This document shows, one piece after another, positions 1-13,900 of a DNA stretch of 64,000 nucleotides (positions within the stretch are counted from its first letter, which is position 1; each line of letters begins with the position of its first letter). This DNA comes from Proteles cristata cristata (Eukaryota; Chordata; Mammalia; Carnivora; Hyaenidae). Under the pieces are notes generated by a model, which searched no databases, was not told the DNA's origin, and worked only from the letters and a program-made list of their open reading frames with translations. The translations under genes were made by a program, and so were the position numbers. The stretch spans positions 62,001 through 126,000 of the forward strand of contig JAESUZ010004140.1 of the NCBI GenBank assembly GCA_017311185.1, read 5' to 3'.

Positions 1-6
1 TTTATT
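1..6 (-). terminator. Candidate poly(A) signal of PMFBP1
   Basis: TTTATT on the plus strand reads AATAAA on the minus strand, in the right place after the candidate terminal exon stop. The cleavage site would fall just outside the window. Confidence 0.45.
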
Positions 7-54
7 TTAGAGTTTGGGTCTGGGGACAGTAGTTTGGTTCCAATGCTCACTCCA
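1..54 (-). CDS. PMFBP1: PMFBP1 candidate terminal exon (last codons and 3' UTR, cut by window edge)
   Basis: A pyrimidine-rich tract ending TTTCTGCAG (55-60) is followed by an exon that completes a split Val codon, adds Glu and stops at TGA. The protein would then end PHCSVE. About 40 bases later is AATAAA (positions 6-1). A second AG ten bases further in would give a different tail of about 14 residues whose TAA overlaps the poly(A) signal, which is less likely. Confidence 0.5.
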
Positions 55-1898
55 CTGCAGAAAGTGGACAAAAGTCAATAAAATGTTAGCATCTTGCAAA
101 ATAGGCTGGGACCTTGATCCATTCCCATAAGAGCTGATTCAAGAGAGAGGGGCAGGAAATCACTGTCCTCTGAAAAATGTGTGTGGAAATGACACTCAGG
201 GCAAAGGTACTGATTCTAGCAAAGTGAGGAACCTGAGGGAACAAGGAGGAAATGACAGTCTTGATTTGAGGAGGAATTAATGAGGTGATTCCTCAAGGAC
301 TGGCCTCATGGGCAGGCAGCTCAGCTGTGGGGTGACTTCTTCCCTTGGGGGTAACATAGAGTCTGTAGGTGACAGAAAAGGTAGCAATGGACCCAGACTG
401 AACAGGGGACTGGGCTGCTCTTGTGGGGTTTCTAGAACATATTAGGGGAGGAAGATGTCTATTCTGCCTGTTTCCCCCTTGTCCCTACACTTCCCAAAAG
501 GGACTGGGTTGGAGGGAGGGATAGGGATGACGTGTAAGGCCATTGGGTATCATCAAAGAGTCTTAGATCAGAACGAGCCTTAATTCACTCACCTCTTCCC
601 TCTATAGATGAGGAAACAATTATCTCTAGTCCAGAGTAGCTAAGCAAAATATCTGTCCCTCAGCTCCCACTTTGAATTCCCAATGTAGTGATCCCTTGAA
701 AAATAATATTAGACTGTTGCTATTTTTTTGAACTGTGGGACTAAGCGAGATGACATCATACAAGTAGCAAAAGACAAATGGCAGAATACCTGAACAGTGG
801 GGAATCCTGACAAACTTGGTGATGTCCATTCTTTGGCTCATGTCCTGGGATGTCCCCCTCCAGCCCAAGGTGGCACATGCTTTCCCCTTTGGTATGGGCT
901 CTGTTTTGCTTGGGCCTAGGGCTTTGGTGCATAGTCTTGGGTGCCCGGTTTTCAGCTTCTTCTCCTCTATCTCAGTCTTCAGTTTCTTGTTTTCCTGCTG
1001 CAAATGGACCATTACATTGTGGAGGTGGCTGGGGAAGGAGAGGAAAGGACAGAGGATGTTCAGTCTGCTGCAACTCCTGAGTTTCCCACCAGGAAGGACA
1101 GATAAACATGCCCCCGGAAGGAGGGTCAGGGACATCCAGGTCCTTTCAGAGCCTGGGCTCTCACGTTCCATAGAAATGAGGGCCTATGTGTGCCCTCTGG
1201 AAGAAGCTCAGGCCTGGGGTTGGGGTGGACCCAGAACCAGTACACCTGAGCCATTGTGTCATGTCAGCTCAGGGCCTGTTTTCATATCTGTCAGATGGGG
1301 ACAGTTGAGCCTGATCTGCCCTCTGTGCTTCATAGAAAGATTAGTTTGACAAATGTTAGAAATTTGATTTGAAAAGCCAGAGGCTGTTATGAACAATCAC
1401 ATGTGCTTGGGCTGTCTGGCTGGCCATGCCTGGGAAACACTCTCGTCCAGTTGTGATGCCAAAGCCCAGGTTCTTTTGCCTCCCTTTGCTGGAAGGTTGA
1501 GAGGACAGGGGATCCCAGCTCTGATGAGAGCTTGGACAAGTAACTTATCCCCATTTTACAGATGAGGAAATGGTGGTGGCAATGTAGGTGAGGTGGAAGA
1601 ACTTAGCATATCTCCTGTAGCTCAATAAATGGTCATATTTCTCCAAACCAATGCTGAGGGCAGTGGGTGACAGCGGGCTCTGGGACTAGACTTCCTGAGT
1701 TGGAATTCTGGCTCTGCCATTTACTACTTGTGAGTTATTTAGCCTCTGGCTTCCTCTCTTTCTTCATCCACGATGGTTTTTTATGGTTTTATGATTTTAA
1801 TGGTACTGAACTCATGAGTTCTTATAAGATTAAATAAATTAATACATATAAATCACTCAGAACAGTGCCTTACACAGGAAACTGATAGACAGTATTTG

Positions 1899-1940
<42 letters not shown>

Positions 1941-4900
1941 AAGATGGTTTTTCTTCAAATAGGTTCACTTAAGAATGAGTTCTTTGTGAAAGAGAACTTC
2001 CTGGAACTTGGCACAATATAAGAAAAAGGCTGAAATGCTTTTTTCTGTTACCTTCAGATTCTTACAATTTTTCTTTCAGTTAATCCCTTTTAGAAAATGC
2101 TTTTGTCCTAGGGAAAAATTTCATGGTCTTTTCTAGAAGAAATCAAAGAATTCATTCTCAACTTCTCTGGGCCTGTGCTTTGCCCTCTTGCTCTCTATAA
2201 ACCTGGCTGGTGTTCAAGACACCTATTTCCTTGAAGTCCTACATGTCATTGCCACACTCCATATGCCACTGGACCTGGAGGTGGGGTCCTCGCAACGCCT
2301 TCATTCCCTGGCTCTCTGCCACTCTCTCTGGTCCACTTTTGTCAGCATTCCCAAGTGCCTTCAACATCCTGTACTTTCTGTCTAAGTCCTGGCCTCTCGG
2401 TTACTTGACTTATGTATTCCAGTGATCTTATCTTGACCTTAAACTTAGCCACCCTCCTAAGGTCGCAGCTCAGAACAGAGCTTTCCAACTGGGGCTGAGA
2501 TATGGCCACCCTCAGCTCTTGGGGCAGCCACTGGTTGGTCAGCTTTGTCATAAATAACCTGTCCCAAATCCTTCCACTGTGCCAAACAAGTGTGGCTATT
2601 TTCTAAGTGTTTCTTGACAAAGGGTTGGAAGCATTGCCCTGGAGCTTATTATCTGTTACCTGTACCATCTCCAAATTTTTGGCTTTAGACGTCTATACAT
2701 TCACCTCTGTTCCCAAACTTCCAACACTCCTCCCACATGTCACTCTGTTGACCTAGCTTTGACCAGGAGGGTGAAATAAGGCCACAGGGGAGATTGGAGC
2801 AGCAAGTAGAAGGAGCCTTGGTCCCCAAATGCCCATGGGAGACAGAGGAACCCCACCAACCTGGGCTGTTCACTTCCTAGGGATGTTCCTTCCATGTTCT
2901 ATATCCCTTCATTCAGAGGTCTCTTTGTTATAGTAGCTTAGTCTCTACCCTAACTAGCAGTGTCTACCTTTCAGTTCCTGTTTCCTTCTGTGACCTCTGA
3001 GAATCACAGAAGGTAACAGTGGGATGGAGACCATTAACTTCTTCCTGTATTGTTGGCAAGGGAACAAAGGCCCAAAGAGGTAGTAATGTGCCCAAGGTCA
3101 CATAAATGCAGATTCACTACTCAGAATCTTTGCAAAGTCCCAACTCTTTCCTGAGGTCAGATGTAGGTACCTAATGGTAAAACCAGCCCTGGCTCATGCC
3201 TGACGCTTCTCCTTGGGGCCCAAGCAGCAGCTCAGGTGGTATGGGATGACTTACTCCTTTTCTCCAGTCAGCTTGGCAATATATTTGACCTGTTCACGAA
3301 GCCTGTTTCCTAGTTTCTCGTTGGCGATCCTGTAATAAAATCCAAAAGAGAAACAGTTCCCAGACTTCCGTGAGGAAGGGCATGAACTGGCTGGATGGAA
3401 TGTTGGTGTTTTCAGCAAGGTGTCTGCTGAGCCCTAGACCCTGTTCATCACCCGGTCCCCAGAGCTAAAGCCTCCTTAGCACCTGCAATTAAGGGGACTC
3501 TGCATTCTGAAACTCCTATGCAAGATCACCACAGTCTCAGGTGATTCAAGGGATTCAGGGAGTGAAGCCAGATTCCAGGTTAGGAAGAGGAAATATGACC
3601 CATAGCAAAACATCTCTTTTATTTTGGAGCTGCTCGGTTTCTAAGTCAGCAGGTCTTCCTGATTCTGCCTGAAGAATTGAGGCCCCTCCATCTTATACCC
3701 AGCCCTTGAGTGTGAACTGACAGCTCAGCCCAGGCCTTGGAACCCTGCCTTACTTTTTCTTCCTTACTTACTTCTGCTCTTTTGCCCACTGCTCCATGTT
3801 GGACATAATCTGATCATTCTCTTGGCGCAGCCTACAGGTAGTATCTTTAGGTGCAGGCCGCTGGGACACATGACAGGGCTTTGGTACAAGAAGAAAAGTA
3901 AATCGTTAGGGGTGGGAGCATAGACCTGTCACCTCCATACTTCTAAATCAGGCCTCATCTCTCTTCCTGGAAGAAGAAACATTGATTCTGCCATCCAACC
4001 GCTAGGCCAAAGATGAGACTGCCACAGCAGGACCTCTGCCTCCAGCAGTGCAGGCACACGAAGGTGACATCTGTGTCAGGGCATGTGTACACTTACAATA
4101 ATGATTTTCTGGCAAAGGCATTAAAACAGCTTGTTCTAAAAAAGCAATACATTAAGCCATTTTTTTTAACAGATGGAAAAAAATATCTTGAGGAATGGAT
4201 GCCCTTTTTCTGATGCAAGCTAAGGCCTGTGGCTACCCTGAGATATCCTGTGGCCTCCTACCATGAACTTCACTGTTCAGGGACCAGGGCATAGGGCATG
4301 CCCAAAGGTCTTTTAGCAGATTCTAATATAGGGTAAGTGAGAGTGTCAGGATGGGCTCTGGAGGGGAACTGCTCCGTGGGTTATCTAAGTCAGGGGCAGC
4401 TGGTATACCTGACAGGGCAATGGCACTCTCTTCTCTGGAATGGGCCTTTGTTCTGCTCAATATTTCTGTACAAAGACACAGGAAGACAGTTGGGTCAAGA
4501 CAACTGCTATGGGCCTTAGAACACTGAGACCCTGCTTTATACTGATTAGAGTGCGGGCTGGGGTGTCCTTTCCTTGCTCTTAGGTGCTCCCATCCCCATC
4601 AAGGGCTGTTTGGCATCCTGGTGGTCGTGGATGTGTTGGGAGGGTCTGGGAGGAAGTGGTCAGAAGCTGAGGAGTGCCCACCTCCTTCTCATCTGCCAGG
4701 AGGTTCTCTTTCAGGGTGGCCATTTCCTCCTGGAAGGCTCTGAGCTGCTCCTCTTTAGCTGCCAGCATCTTGAGGTCACTCTGGTGCTGCTTCTGCCACT
4801 GCAGCACCTGGTTGCTCATCTCCTCCAGCTTCTTGTCAAAGGCGTGCACCTACTCAGGGGCGCAAAGTGAGAAGGGAGAACTTGGCTTGCGGCCCTGACC

Positions 4901-7900
4901 CCAGAGCACCCGTGACAAGGCCTAAGGGCGCTTTCTCAGCTTCGGGAGACTCCTCAGGGAGCAGTTTACTTGCAGTGCCAGCAGAGGGAGGCCCTGCTCT
5001 GATCGTTGCCTCCTCTGCCCTAGGCTTGCAGAGCCAGGCAAGTGGAGGGAACCGATTAGCCAAAGGCAATGGCTCAGTGCTAGAGTTCTGGGGGCGAGAG
5101 GAGACCTTGGGGGCCTGGAACAAGAAGGCAGCCTGAGCTCCTGACTGCTCCTCACCTCTAGCTCGCTCTGCTCATGGAAGCCCTGCAGTTTTCTTAATTC
5201 GATGTTGAGCTTTTTCATCCTTTCCTCATAAGCAATGATTTCATCTTCCAGCTGAACTTTCCTCTCTTGGGCCTGTGCCAAGCTTCGGTGCAGGCTCTTG
5301 GTCTCCGAGGTCGCATGATTGAGCTTCCGCAAAGACAAAGGAGATGAGAGTGGCTGTCAGAGCCATTTAGCCCTTTCTGTTGAGTACTGAATGGAGAAGG
5401 GTTCCAGACCCTCCCCATCCTCTCTGTTCAAGGTGCCAGAGACACCTGGTCACTTGCCTAGCATCCCAGAGAGGGGTGGGAAGTGACAGTGGTTGGTTTT
5501 CTACATCCTCCCTCTCTTCCCCTATTTCCTCTTTTTCCAGTTCTATGAACTGATCAGCTAAGCGTGATTGGCACTGTGTGCGGCACAAATTACCCAGATA
5601 ACCTAGGTTTTGTGAAAATCTTGCCCCCTCAGTAAGAGCAAGCAGGCCTTCTCGGGAAGGACATCCAGCTCATGCAAGGACTTCCAGATGGTCCTGGTGG
5701 CAGCCAGTCACACAGGGGATCAACTCCTGCATCTCTCACACTATTCAGATGTTTCTTTGCCCAAAACAGTCCTGGAGATGAGAGGGTGTGACTTACCTTC
5801 TCCAGAGCTTGGGTCAGGTCATCTTGGCAGGCAGCTGACTTTCTGGACAATTCGTCATAGGCTTCTTTACTGACCATGGTCTGAAGATATTGCTTCTCTT
5901 TCTGTACAGTCTTGTCCAGTTGGAACTGCAGACTCTCTAAGGCCTCCTTCTGAAGGACTAGCTTTAGGGAGGGGAAATACTGCCGTTAAGATTCATGCCT
6001 GTAGAGCTGGGCTCTCTTCTCTCTGCACTCATCTGCAAAGCAGTCTGTGATGAGGCCCATACCCTCCCCTCACTGTTATAAAAGGAACAGCTGCCTTTCC
6101 AGGCTCTTCTTCACCCCTCGCCTGACACTTTCCCTTCTAAGTTAGCAGGTCCCCCACATGCAAAGGGTACTGGCATTTCTGGACCATGATGTATCGAGCA
6201 CATGAATAGTTCCTTTCACAGACTCTATAACCTGGAATTCAATTCTAGGTTAAGAGACATGATACAACATTTCATTTGTACATTTTATGCCTTCCTTAGT
6301 TCCTGACATAATCCAGTAGACTTGATGCACCACGAAAGAGGGACTGTGTGTGCTTCCTTCGCTGCTTTATCCCCACTGCCTATTGTAGCTCAGGTCATGG
6401 CACATAATATGTGCTCAGTAAATCCTTAATAATTTTTTTTTGATTGAATGAAATATAATGTGTGGCGATGTTTGGAATTATAGATCCAGTGAACATATAG
6501 TTCTGGTAGAAGTGTGTTTAAAAACTGAAGTCCTTGTCTTAAACTTAGTATTCATGCTATAGTTAAAAGGAATTAAGATCTGGAGTTAGAGGTCCTGGTT
6601 CTATCATTTACTTAATCTCTCTTAGCCTCAATTTCCTCTTCTGCAAACCAGGATACCTTTTTTTTTTGGTGAATAATAAAATATTTTAAAAAAATAATTT
6701 ATTGTCAAACTGGTTTCCATACAATATCCAGTGCTGATCCCAACAAGTGCCCTCCTCAATGCCCATCACCCACTTTCTCCTCTCCTCCACCCCTCATCAA
6801 CCCTCAGTTCTCATTCTTAAGCCAGGATACTTTCAGTGGTTTCATAGAATTTTGGTGATGATAAGATGAGATTATGCAGGTATATGTAGGTAAAAAGGGC
6901 TTATTAGTGAGATATAAATTACTATGTAGCTGTGAGTATGATCATGAATATGCTAGGTAACTAGCCATTTTATTAAATACTTCTAAGTACAGGGCAGAGA
7001 TCTACTTCCAAGTCTGGAAGCAGGAGAGAGACCTTAGAAATTCATATGCCCAACTTCTGTTCTTTGATATTTTATCTGTTCTTTAGTATCTCAGTTACAC
7101 CCACATCCTCTATATGGCCATATACACAGAAACACACTCTGCTGGGTTTTCTTCAGTAGCTGCTCAGGACTTGAAGTTTATTATTGTCTCAGATGGAATT
7201 TTGAGTATCTTCAACTCTAGGAATTAGATGAGAAGTGTTAGACTGTACTTCTGATCCTATATTTACATGTTCTAGGAGTGAAAACATTGCTAAAAATAGA
7301 ATAATTTGGTCTTCTCGTAAAATAAGTGCATCTTTTTTGGGGACTTCTGAAAACATGGAGTCATCTGGGTCTCCCCAGTATACCAGGGGAATCACTGAAG
7401 AAAGTGCAATTCATTGTAAGTTTTTGATAAATGGTGGCCAAGTCAAGAAGTGTAACCACAGAGGTGAGATATTAAAAAGAAGGGTGGGACAAAAATCACA
7501 ATGATGCTACAAGCTAAAACAGAAGCCTAATTAAATTAATTAATTTTGTGTTATTTATTTATATGTAAAATATATATTACTTATTACTTATTTATTTATT
7601 GCTTTATTTACTTTTTAAAATTTTACCAGCAAAAGATGAGTTTATTTGGGAATGAAAGAGAATTGCAATCTAGGACAAACAAGCTGTGTCAAACCATAGG
7701 CAAGTCTGGGGAACAAAGAAGAGGTATGCTTATTAAAGGAGAAAGGGGTAAGTTGGGAGGGCTGTTATGAACTAAAAGTCCACTGGAGTTTGGAGGCTTT
7801 ATTTTAAATTTCTCTAATATCAAGGGTTTAGCTTGGAGAGAGATACTGAAAACCTATATGTAGTTACACATAAATTATAGAATGAAGGAGTTTTAATAAG

Positions 7901-10900
7901 AGTTATCATAAAGATATACTCTTTTCCTTGTCAAAGGCAATAGGCCTAGGTGGTTTTACAGGTGAGTTCCACTAGGTCATCCTTGATTCCTCTCTTCTCA
8001 CATTTAGTCCATTGTTAGTCTAGTTAATTTTGCTGCTAAAACACATCATGAATTTGCTAAATTGTGTCTTCATTGATGACACTTTAGTTTGAATGGCAAT
8101 AGCCTCCTAACTGGATTCCTTCCTTCCTTCCTTACTCCTCCTCCTCTCTGCAATCCATTTCCACACATTAGTCAGAGTTATGTTTTGAAAACTTAGATCA
8201 AATCACCTCTCTTGCCCCTCTGAAGAAATGTCATCAATGTCCTTTCATTGCTCTAATAATAAAATCCCAAATTGCTTAACAGAAGCCATAATGTCCACCC
8301 CTCACTATCTTTCTACTTTTATCCTATACTAACATTCTTCTTGATTAACACTCCAGTCATACTGCCTTTATTTTACTTCCTAGAATATTCCAAGTATTAT
8401 ATTAAAAGAGAAATACTTGGGGCGCCTGGGTGGCTTAGTCGGTTAAGCGTCCGACTTTCACTTAGGTCATGATCTCGCAGTTCGTGGGTTCGAGCCCTGT
8501 GTCGGGCTCTGTGCTTAACTGCCAGCTCAGAGCCTGGAGCCTGTTTCAGAGTCTGTGACTCCCTCTCTCTCTGACCCTCCCCTGCTCACGCTGTCTCTCT
8601 CTCTCTCCTAGAAATAAATAAAACATGAAAAAAAAAAGAGTAATACTTGACACATAGTTAGGACTTGTACTAGGAATGTAAAGATGGGCCAAAATTAGGA
8701 TCAATTAGTTAATTTCATTCACCACATTACAAAGAACATCATACTGAAATAGATGGATTCCATTAATGTTCAAAGCAAAAGGATCCTGCTGTTGAACACC
8801 AAACTACAGGAAATGTCTAATGCAATAATAAAATAAAATAAGAATAAATATTCTTATTTAGGTTTAGAAAATTGTTGTTGCTTGTAAATGAAATAACCAT
8901 CCACCTAAAAAATCCATGAGAAACAACTGAAAAATTGTTACTGCTTAGCAGTGAGTTCAATAAGATGTCCAAATATAATAAATATATAAAATAAATTTGT
9001 TTTCTTATTAACAGTAATTAATTATAAAATATGGTGGAAAAATGTCCTAGAATCAAAGAGATGAAGAAGAATCTCAGGATCTATTACTTTCAAATGAGAA
9101 ACTGGAAAATTAGGACATGGATGCTGGTGAAAGAAAATGCATTTTAGAATGTGAAACTAAGCCTCTTTCTAATGACTGTTTCAATTTATAATACATATAC
9201 TATATGTGGGTATGCTTTTAAAAAGTTGAACATGCTTATACACCAAAAAAAACCCCTTCTAGCCTCCTGGTTTTTATCAAAGGAATTCTGAAATTAACGC
9301 TTTTACTTCTAACGGCTATCTTTCTTTTGGCAAAAGTGATAATAGGCCCATATTAAATACTTAGGTAACACCGCTTATATTGAGGGAGGTTCCTTAGCAA
9401 TCTCAGTAGCTCAGAGCTCAACTCTGGACCACAACAAAGGAGAGATTTATATATCTGGAGGGCAAAACTCCAGAAATGTCAGCCTCTGTGCTGTCTAATA
9501 TGGTAGCCATAGACACATGAGGCTAGTTAAATTTAAATAAAACTAAAATTAGTTAATATTAAAATTAAAAATTCAGTTCCTGGGGTGCCTGAGTGGCTCA
9601 GTTTGTTGAACATCTGACTTCGGCTCAGGTCATGATCTCGAAGTTCATGGGTTTGAGTCCTGTGTTGGGCTCTGTGCTGACAGCTTGGAGCCTGAAACCT
9701 GCTTTGGATTCTGTGCCTCCATCTCTCTCTGCCCTCCCCCACTCATGGCCTGTCTCTCTCTCAAAAATAAATAAACATTAAAAAATGATAAAAAATTCAG
9801 TTCCTCAGTCATACTAAGCCATATTCCAAGCACTCAACAGCCACATGTGCTAGTAGATATAGTATACAAGAGGGCTCTAATATAGAATGTTTCCATCATC
9901 ACAGAAAGTTCTATTAGGCAGTGCTATTCTTTTTTTTAAATACATTTTTTATTGTTTATTTATTTTTGAGAGAGAGAGACTGAGTGCAAGTGGGGGAGGA
10001 CAGAGAGAAAGGGAGACACAGAATACAATAGGCTCCAGGCTGTGAGCTGTCAGCACAGAGACTGATGTGGGGCTCGAACCCACGAATGGTGAGATCATGA
10101 CCTGAGCTGAAGTCGGATGCTTAACTGGCTGAGCCAGCCAGGTGACCCTGGGCAGTGCTATTCTTATACTTCGCATAGTCCATAGCATTTTAAGATTAGC
10201 ATTTCTTTTTATCTTAAGTTATAAAGGAATGAGGGCTGCTTGATCTTTCATTAGCAACCCAAGAGACCACCTATCAAGATGCTATATTTGGGTCTTGCAG
10301 AAAGATGAAATATATTCAGCTGGGGGAAAGTATCAACATTCATGATGAAGGGGTAAGAGGTTAGGTGTGGGAGCTAGATGATCCAGGTTCAAATACTGGT
10401 CCATCTCATCAGTTGGTAATCAGTTACTTTGAGCCTCAGCCTTTCTTTTCTTGGTAAAATGAGGATCATAGAAATCTATATGTTGTTGGGAGTAAAGCAG
10501 ATGGAAGGTACATGAAGGACTTAAGTAGACTGTCAATAAATGATGACTGACGTCAAGCACAGTACCTTGCATATGTTAGATACCATTTACTTTTTTCTGT
10601 CCTCTTCATTTGTGTGACGATAAAGAAATGTCTCCCTTTCCATCCGCTTTTTGTGCTTTGGCACTATTTCCCCTAGCAAAGCACGCCAAGCCATGGAGTC
10701 ACCCACCTCCGGTCTGAAATGCTGTAGTGGGATACTTGCTATCAAAGCCCTGGTAGTTTGGGAGTGCCAGCAGATAGTAAATAAGACCTTCCACATGTGG
10801 AAGGAACATTTCTTTGGTGGAGCAAATGAATGTGGCAGGGTTACCACTTCAAGGAGAGAAGTGGAGCTACAGGAACCACTGGAAGATGCGCGTGGGCTGG

Positions 10901-13900
10901 GAGGTTGGCTGCCTTATTGTGGTGGAGGAGAGATAGTTGCGATTTCAGGTCAAGGGTCACAGCATTTAAGTTTCTTACTCCCTCGGGGTTTCTGTCAACT
11001 CACCTCATTATTTAGGTCTTGGATCACTTGCTGGGAGGCGCTTTGTTTGCTGAGAGAGGAATCCAGTTGTGTGGAATATTGCAATAACTGTGCTTTGAGA
11101 TTCTCATTTTCCTCCTCCAATATTCTCAGACTTTCCTTTGTCTGCTCCCCCATTAGAGAACAAAGCCCAGAAAAGAGGTGTTACCTAAGATTCCTTTATA
11201 AGCCTGCTGCCCCTTTCCAGCCTTCTGCACCCTACCTTCTCTCTCTTCATCACCTGCCTTTCTCTCCTTCCCCTCCCCCTTCTCTCCTGAGGTCTGAGTC
11301 CCCATGGCCTCTGTATCCTGCCAGGCTCACTGGGGCTCAAGTCTGGGCCTGATTCAGGACCCCAGCTCTTCACGGACTCTCCTCACCATCTTTTCCTTCC
11401 TTTTTTCCTCCTGTCGGAATGTCTCGAGCTCTTGCTCCAGCAACTTCTCCTGTTCTTTGCTCTTTTTCAACTGCTCCCGTTTCTCCTCCAGTAATCTTGT
11501 TACCTCCTGAAGCTCCTCTTCTAGATTGCTTTTGGTGGAAGCTTGCTCCCTGTGCTGAGGAGTAAAAAGACTGGCCTGGAACATAGTCTTAAGGCTGTAT
11601 ATTTTTGAAACAAAACAAAAAAATCAAACCAAACCAAATCAACCCCCCCCCCCTCGCCCCGAACAACTATACAAAGAGAATGGGCAACTCCTTGATTATT
11701 TAGCAGAGATAATAACAAAGATTCCTCTGATGTTCAGCATTTTTTTTTGTTCAGTTAAATATACCAACTTATTTTATTTACAGATCCAGTTCCCATAGCA
11801 TCAACCTTCTCTCTCACTTACTCACTAAATCTTTCCATATAAAAACCACTTTGAAGAAAATTTAAAAAAATCTTAGAAAAGCACAAAAAGAATAATTCAG
11901 AGATCAAAGACTTAAAATGACTGACAAGGATAGCTTTTGAATCCTATAAAAAAAATCCCAACATTGTCCTCTGACTGTTTTTAAGCTTAGCCCTTGAAAA
12001 TGCTTATTATTGGTCATGGAACCTAGAGCTGACAGGCTGGCTTAGCTTTCTAACACAAATTCTGGACAATGAGTTTGAACGGATTGATGGTGGCATCTTC
12101 CCAGATAAAGACTCAAATATTTAATCTGAAGCAGAGCAAAGGCTTGGGCTGGCAGCCTACTTGCCCTTTATACCTGGTGTTGAAGGAGTTTTAGACGGTC
12201 TAGCAGGTCAGTCAGCTTTATGTCCTGCTCCGCCATTGTCTTCTGAAACTGTCTCTTTTCCTTTTCGGAAAGTTCAAGCTTTCTGCGGATCTCAGAGAGT
12301 TCTGATGTCAGCTCCTCTATCCGTTTCCTAAAGGAAAATGGCAACAACAGAAGGACAGACTTGAGTCTCTGCGTTGGCAGATCATGAGCCGGCTGCACGG
12401 GGCTTGCTGGCCCACTCCTGGGCAGCTGCTGCAGTGTCCCGGCTGGCTCACAAGGGACACAGCCTCTCTCTGGAGGTGACACGGTGGTACCTGTTGGGTG
12501 CGAGTTCTTCTCCAGCTGTCAAGGAATCCTTCTGCAGCTTCTGAAGTTCTCTCTGCAGCTCCTGGATGGTTTCTGTCTTCTGCTTCTCTATTAATAGGTA
12601 GCTTTGCAGTTTCCTCTGGGAATCCTCTAGGTTACTCTTTGCCAGAAGGGCCTCTTCTTTATACTGGGCTGCTTGTTGAGCTGCAGAACACAGGGGACAA
12701 GCCAGATACAGGTGCATGTGAGAAGGGATTGTGCGTGAAGACCAGACTCCCAAATAAGACCAGTTAAAAAGTCTGTTCCTTCATTTTGTGCCTTACTTCA
12801 ATTTCCAGCCTGTCCTTACTTTTCTCCATTTCATTATCACTCCTAAGGAGCTCTGCCAAATTATCTGTCTTCAGCTATGCTCCAGCCATGGACTGCTTTT
12901 GGACTATCGTTCAACAAGTCGGTGTAAATTGCTCGGTATCTCTTAGGTGGCCTATTCTGTCATTATGGACAAATCTGACCTTAATGGAGTTTAGAGTCTA
13001 GTGAGGGAGACATGACTGGCCCACATGACACAGAAGACACAGTAATGTTAAGCGTGCACTCACTGTGAACTCCTGTGAAGCCAGATTGGTGGGGATGGAC
13101 TTATGGAGGAACAGAGGTGGCGCTGAGCCTGAGAATAAGGAGGAAGGGAATTCCAGATACGGGTATTGTTAGAGCAAACACACGGGAAGGGAACAGGGGA
13201 GGCATGTGGGAGGAGGATGGGAAGATTGGTTTGATTGGAAAGAAAAGTGGGAACGGGTGCCGGAGACAGGTGAGCAGGGCTTTGGAGGACTTTGAAAGCC
13301 AGAGAGAAATATTCAGAGTTAATTAGTGGGTAGTTGAGCAGGGACCTGGCATAAAGAAAAGATTATTTTAGGAAGATTGGAATGTATTCAATGGAGAAAG
13401 ATTTCCTACCAATATCTTTTTAGTCCATTTCCTTGCCCCTGCTGGGTATAAAGGGAAAACCTCAAATATGTTGCTTCCTGGAGTTTCTCTACACCAGAAT
13501 ATGCTCCTATATACTAAAGTTTCTACTACTGTTTCTATCTTCAACCTTACCCTCATCTCCACTTTTCAGCTTTGGAGACCGGAAGAAAGATGGTATCACT
13601 ACAGAAATAATTATATAGCTTGGAAGGAGGAGGAGGAATTTCTGTCTTTAAGCAGGGAAGAGAACAGGAATAAAGAATTAGAGGGAAGGGTGGGCTGGTC
13701 TCCAAAACAAGAGGGACCCCAGGTGCCAAGTCAGGGTGGGGGCTCTAGGTTCTAGAGTGTCCAGAGAATGAGAGCAGAGGGAGGAGGGCAGAGTATAAGG
13801 GGCAGGTGACTACTGCCAGAGAAGGAGGGAAAAGAGGAAACGATGGTGATGTTTGTGAAAGAAGGGACCTGTTACATCTCCAAAGCTGGGAAACAATAGC

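Noticed and set aside
816..1349. 177-codon plus-strand open frame
   Set aside because: It is the antisense shadow of PMFBP1 exon 20 and intron; the minus-strand frame carries the recognisable protein and splice sites.
4574..5136. Several plus-strand frames of 74-98 codons
   Set aside because: Antisense to exon 17 and intron 16 of PMFBP1. Coiled-coil exons poor in CTA, TTA and TCA codons leave open frames on the other strand.
9533..10188. Frames rich in SLSLSL and QVMIS motifs
   Set aside because: Translations of SINE CT-rich and tRNA-like parts, which recur identically at other SINE copies.
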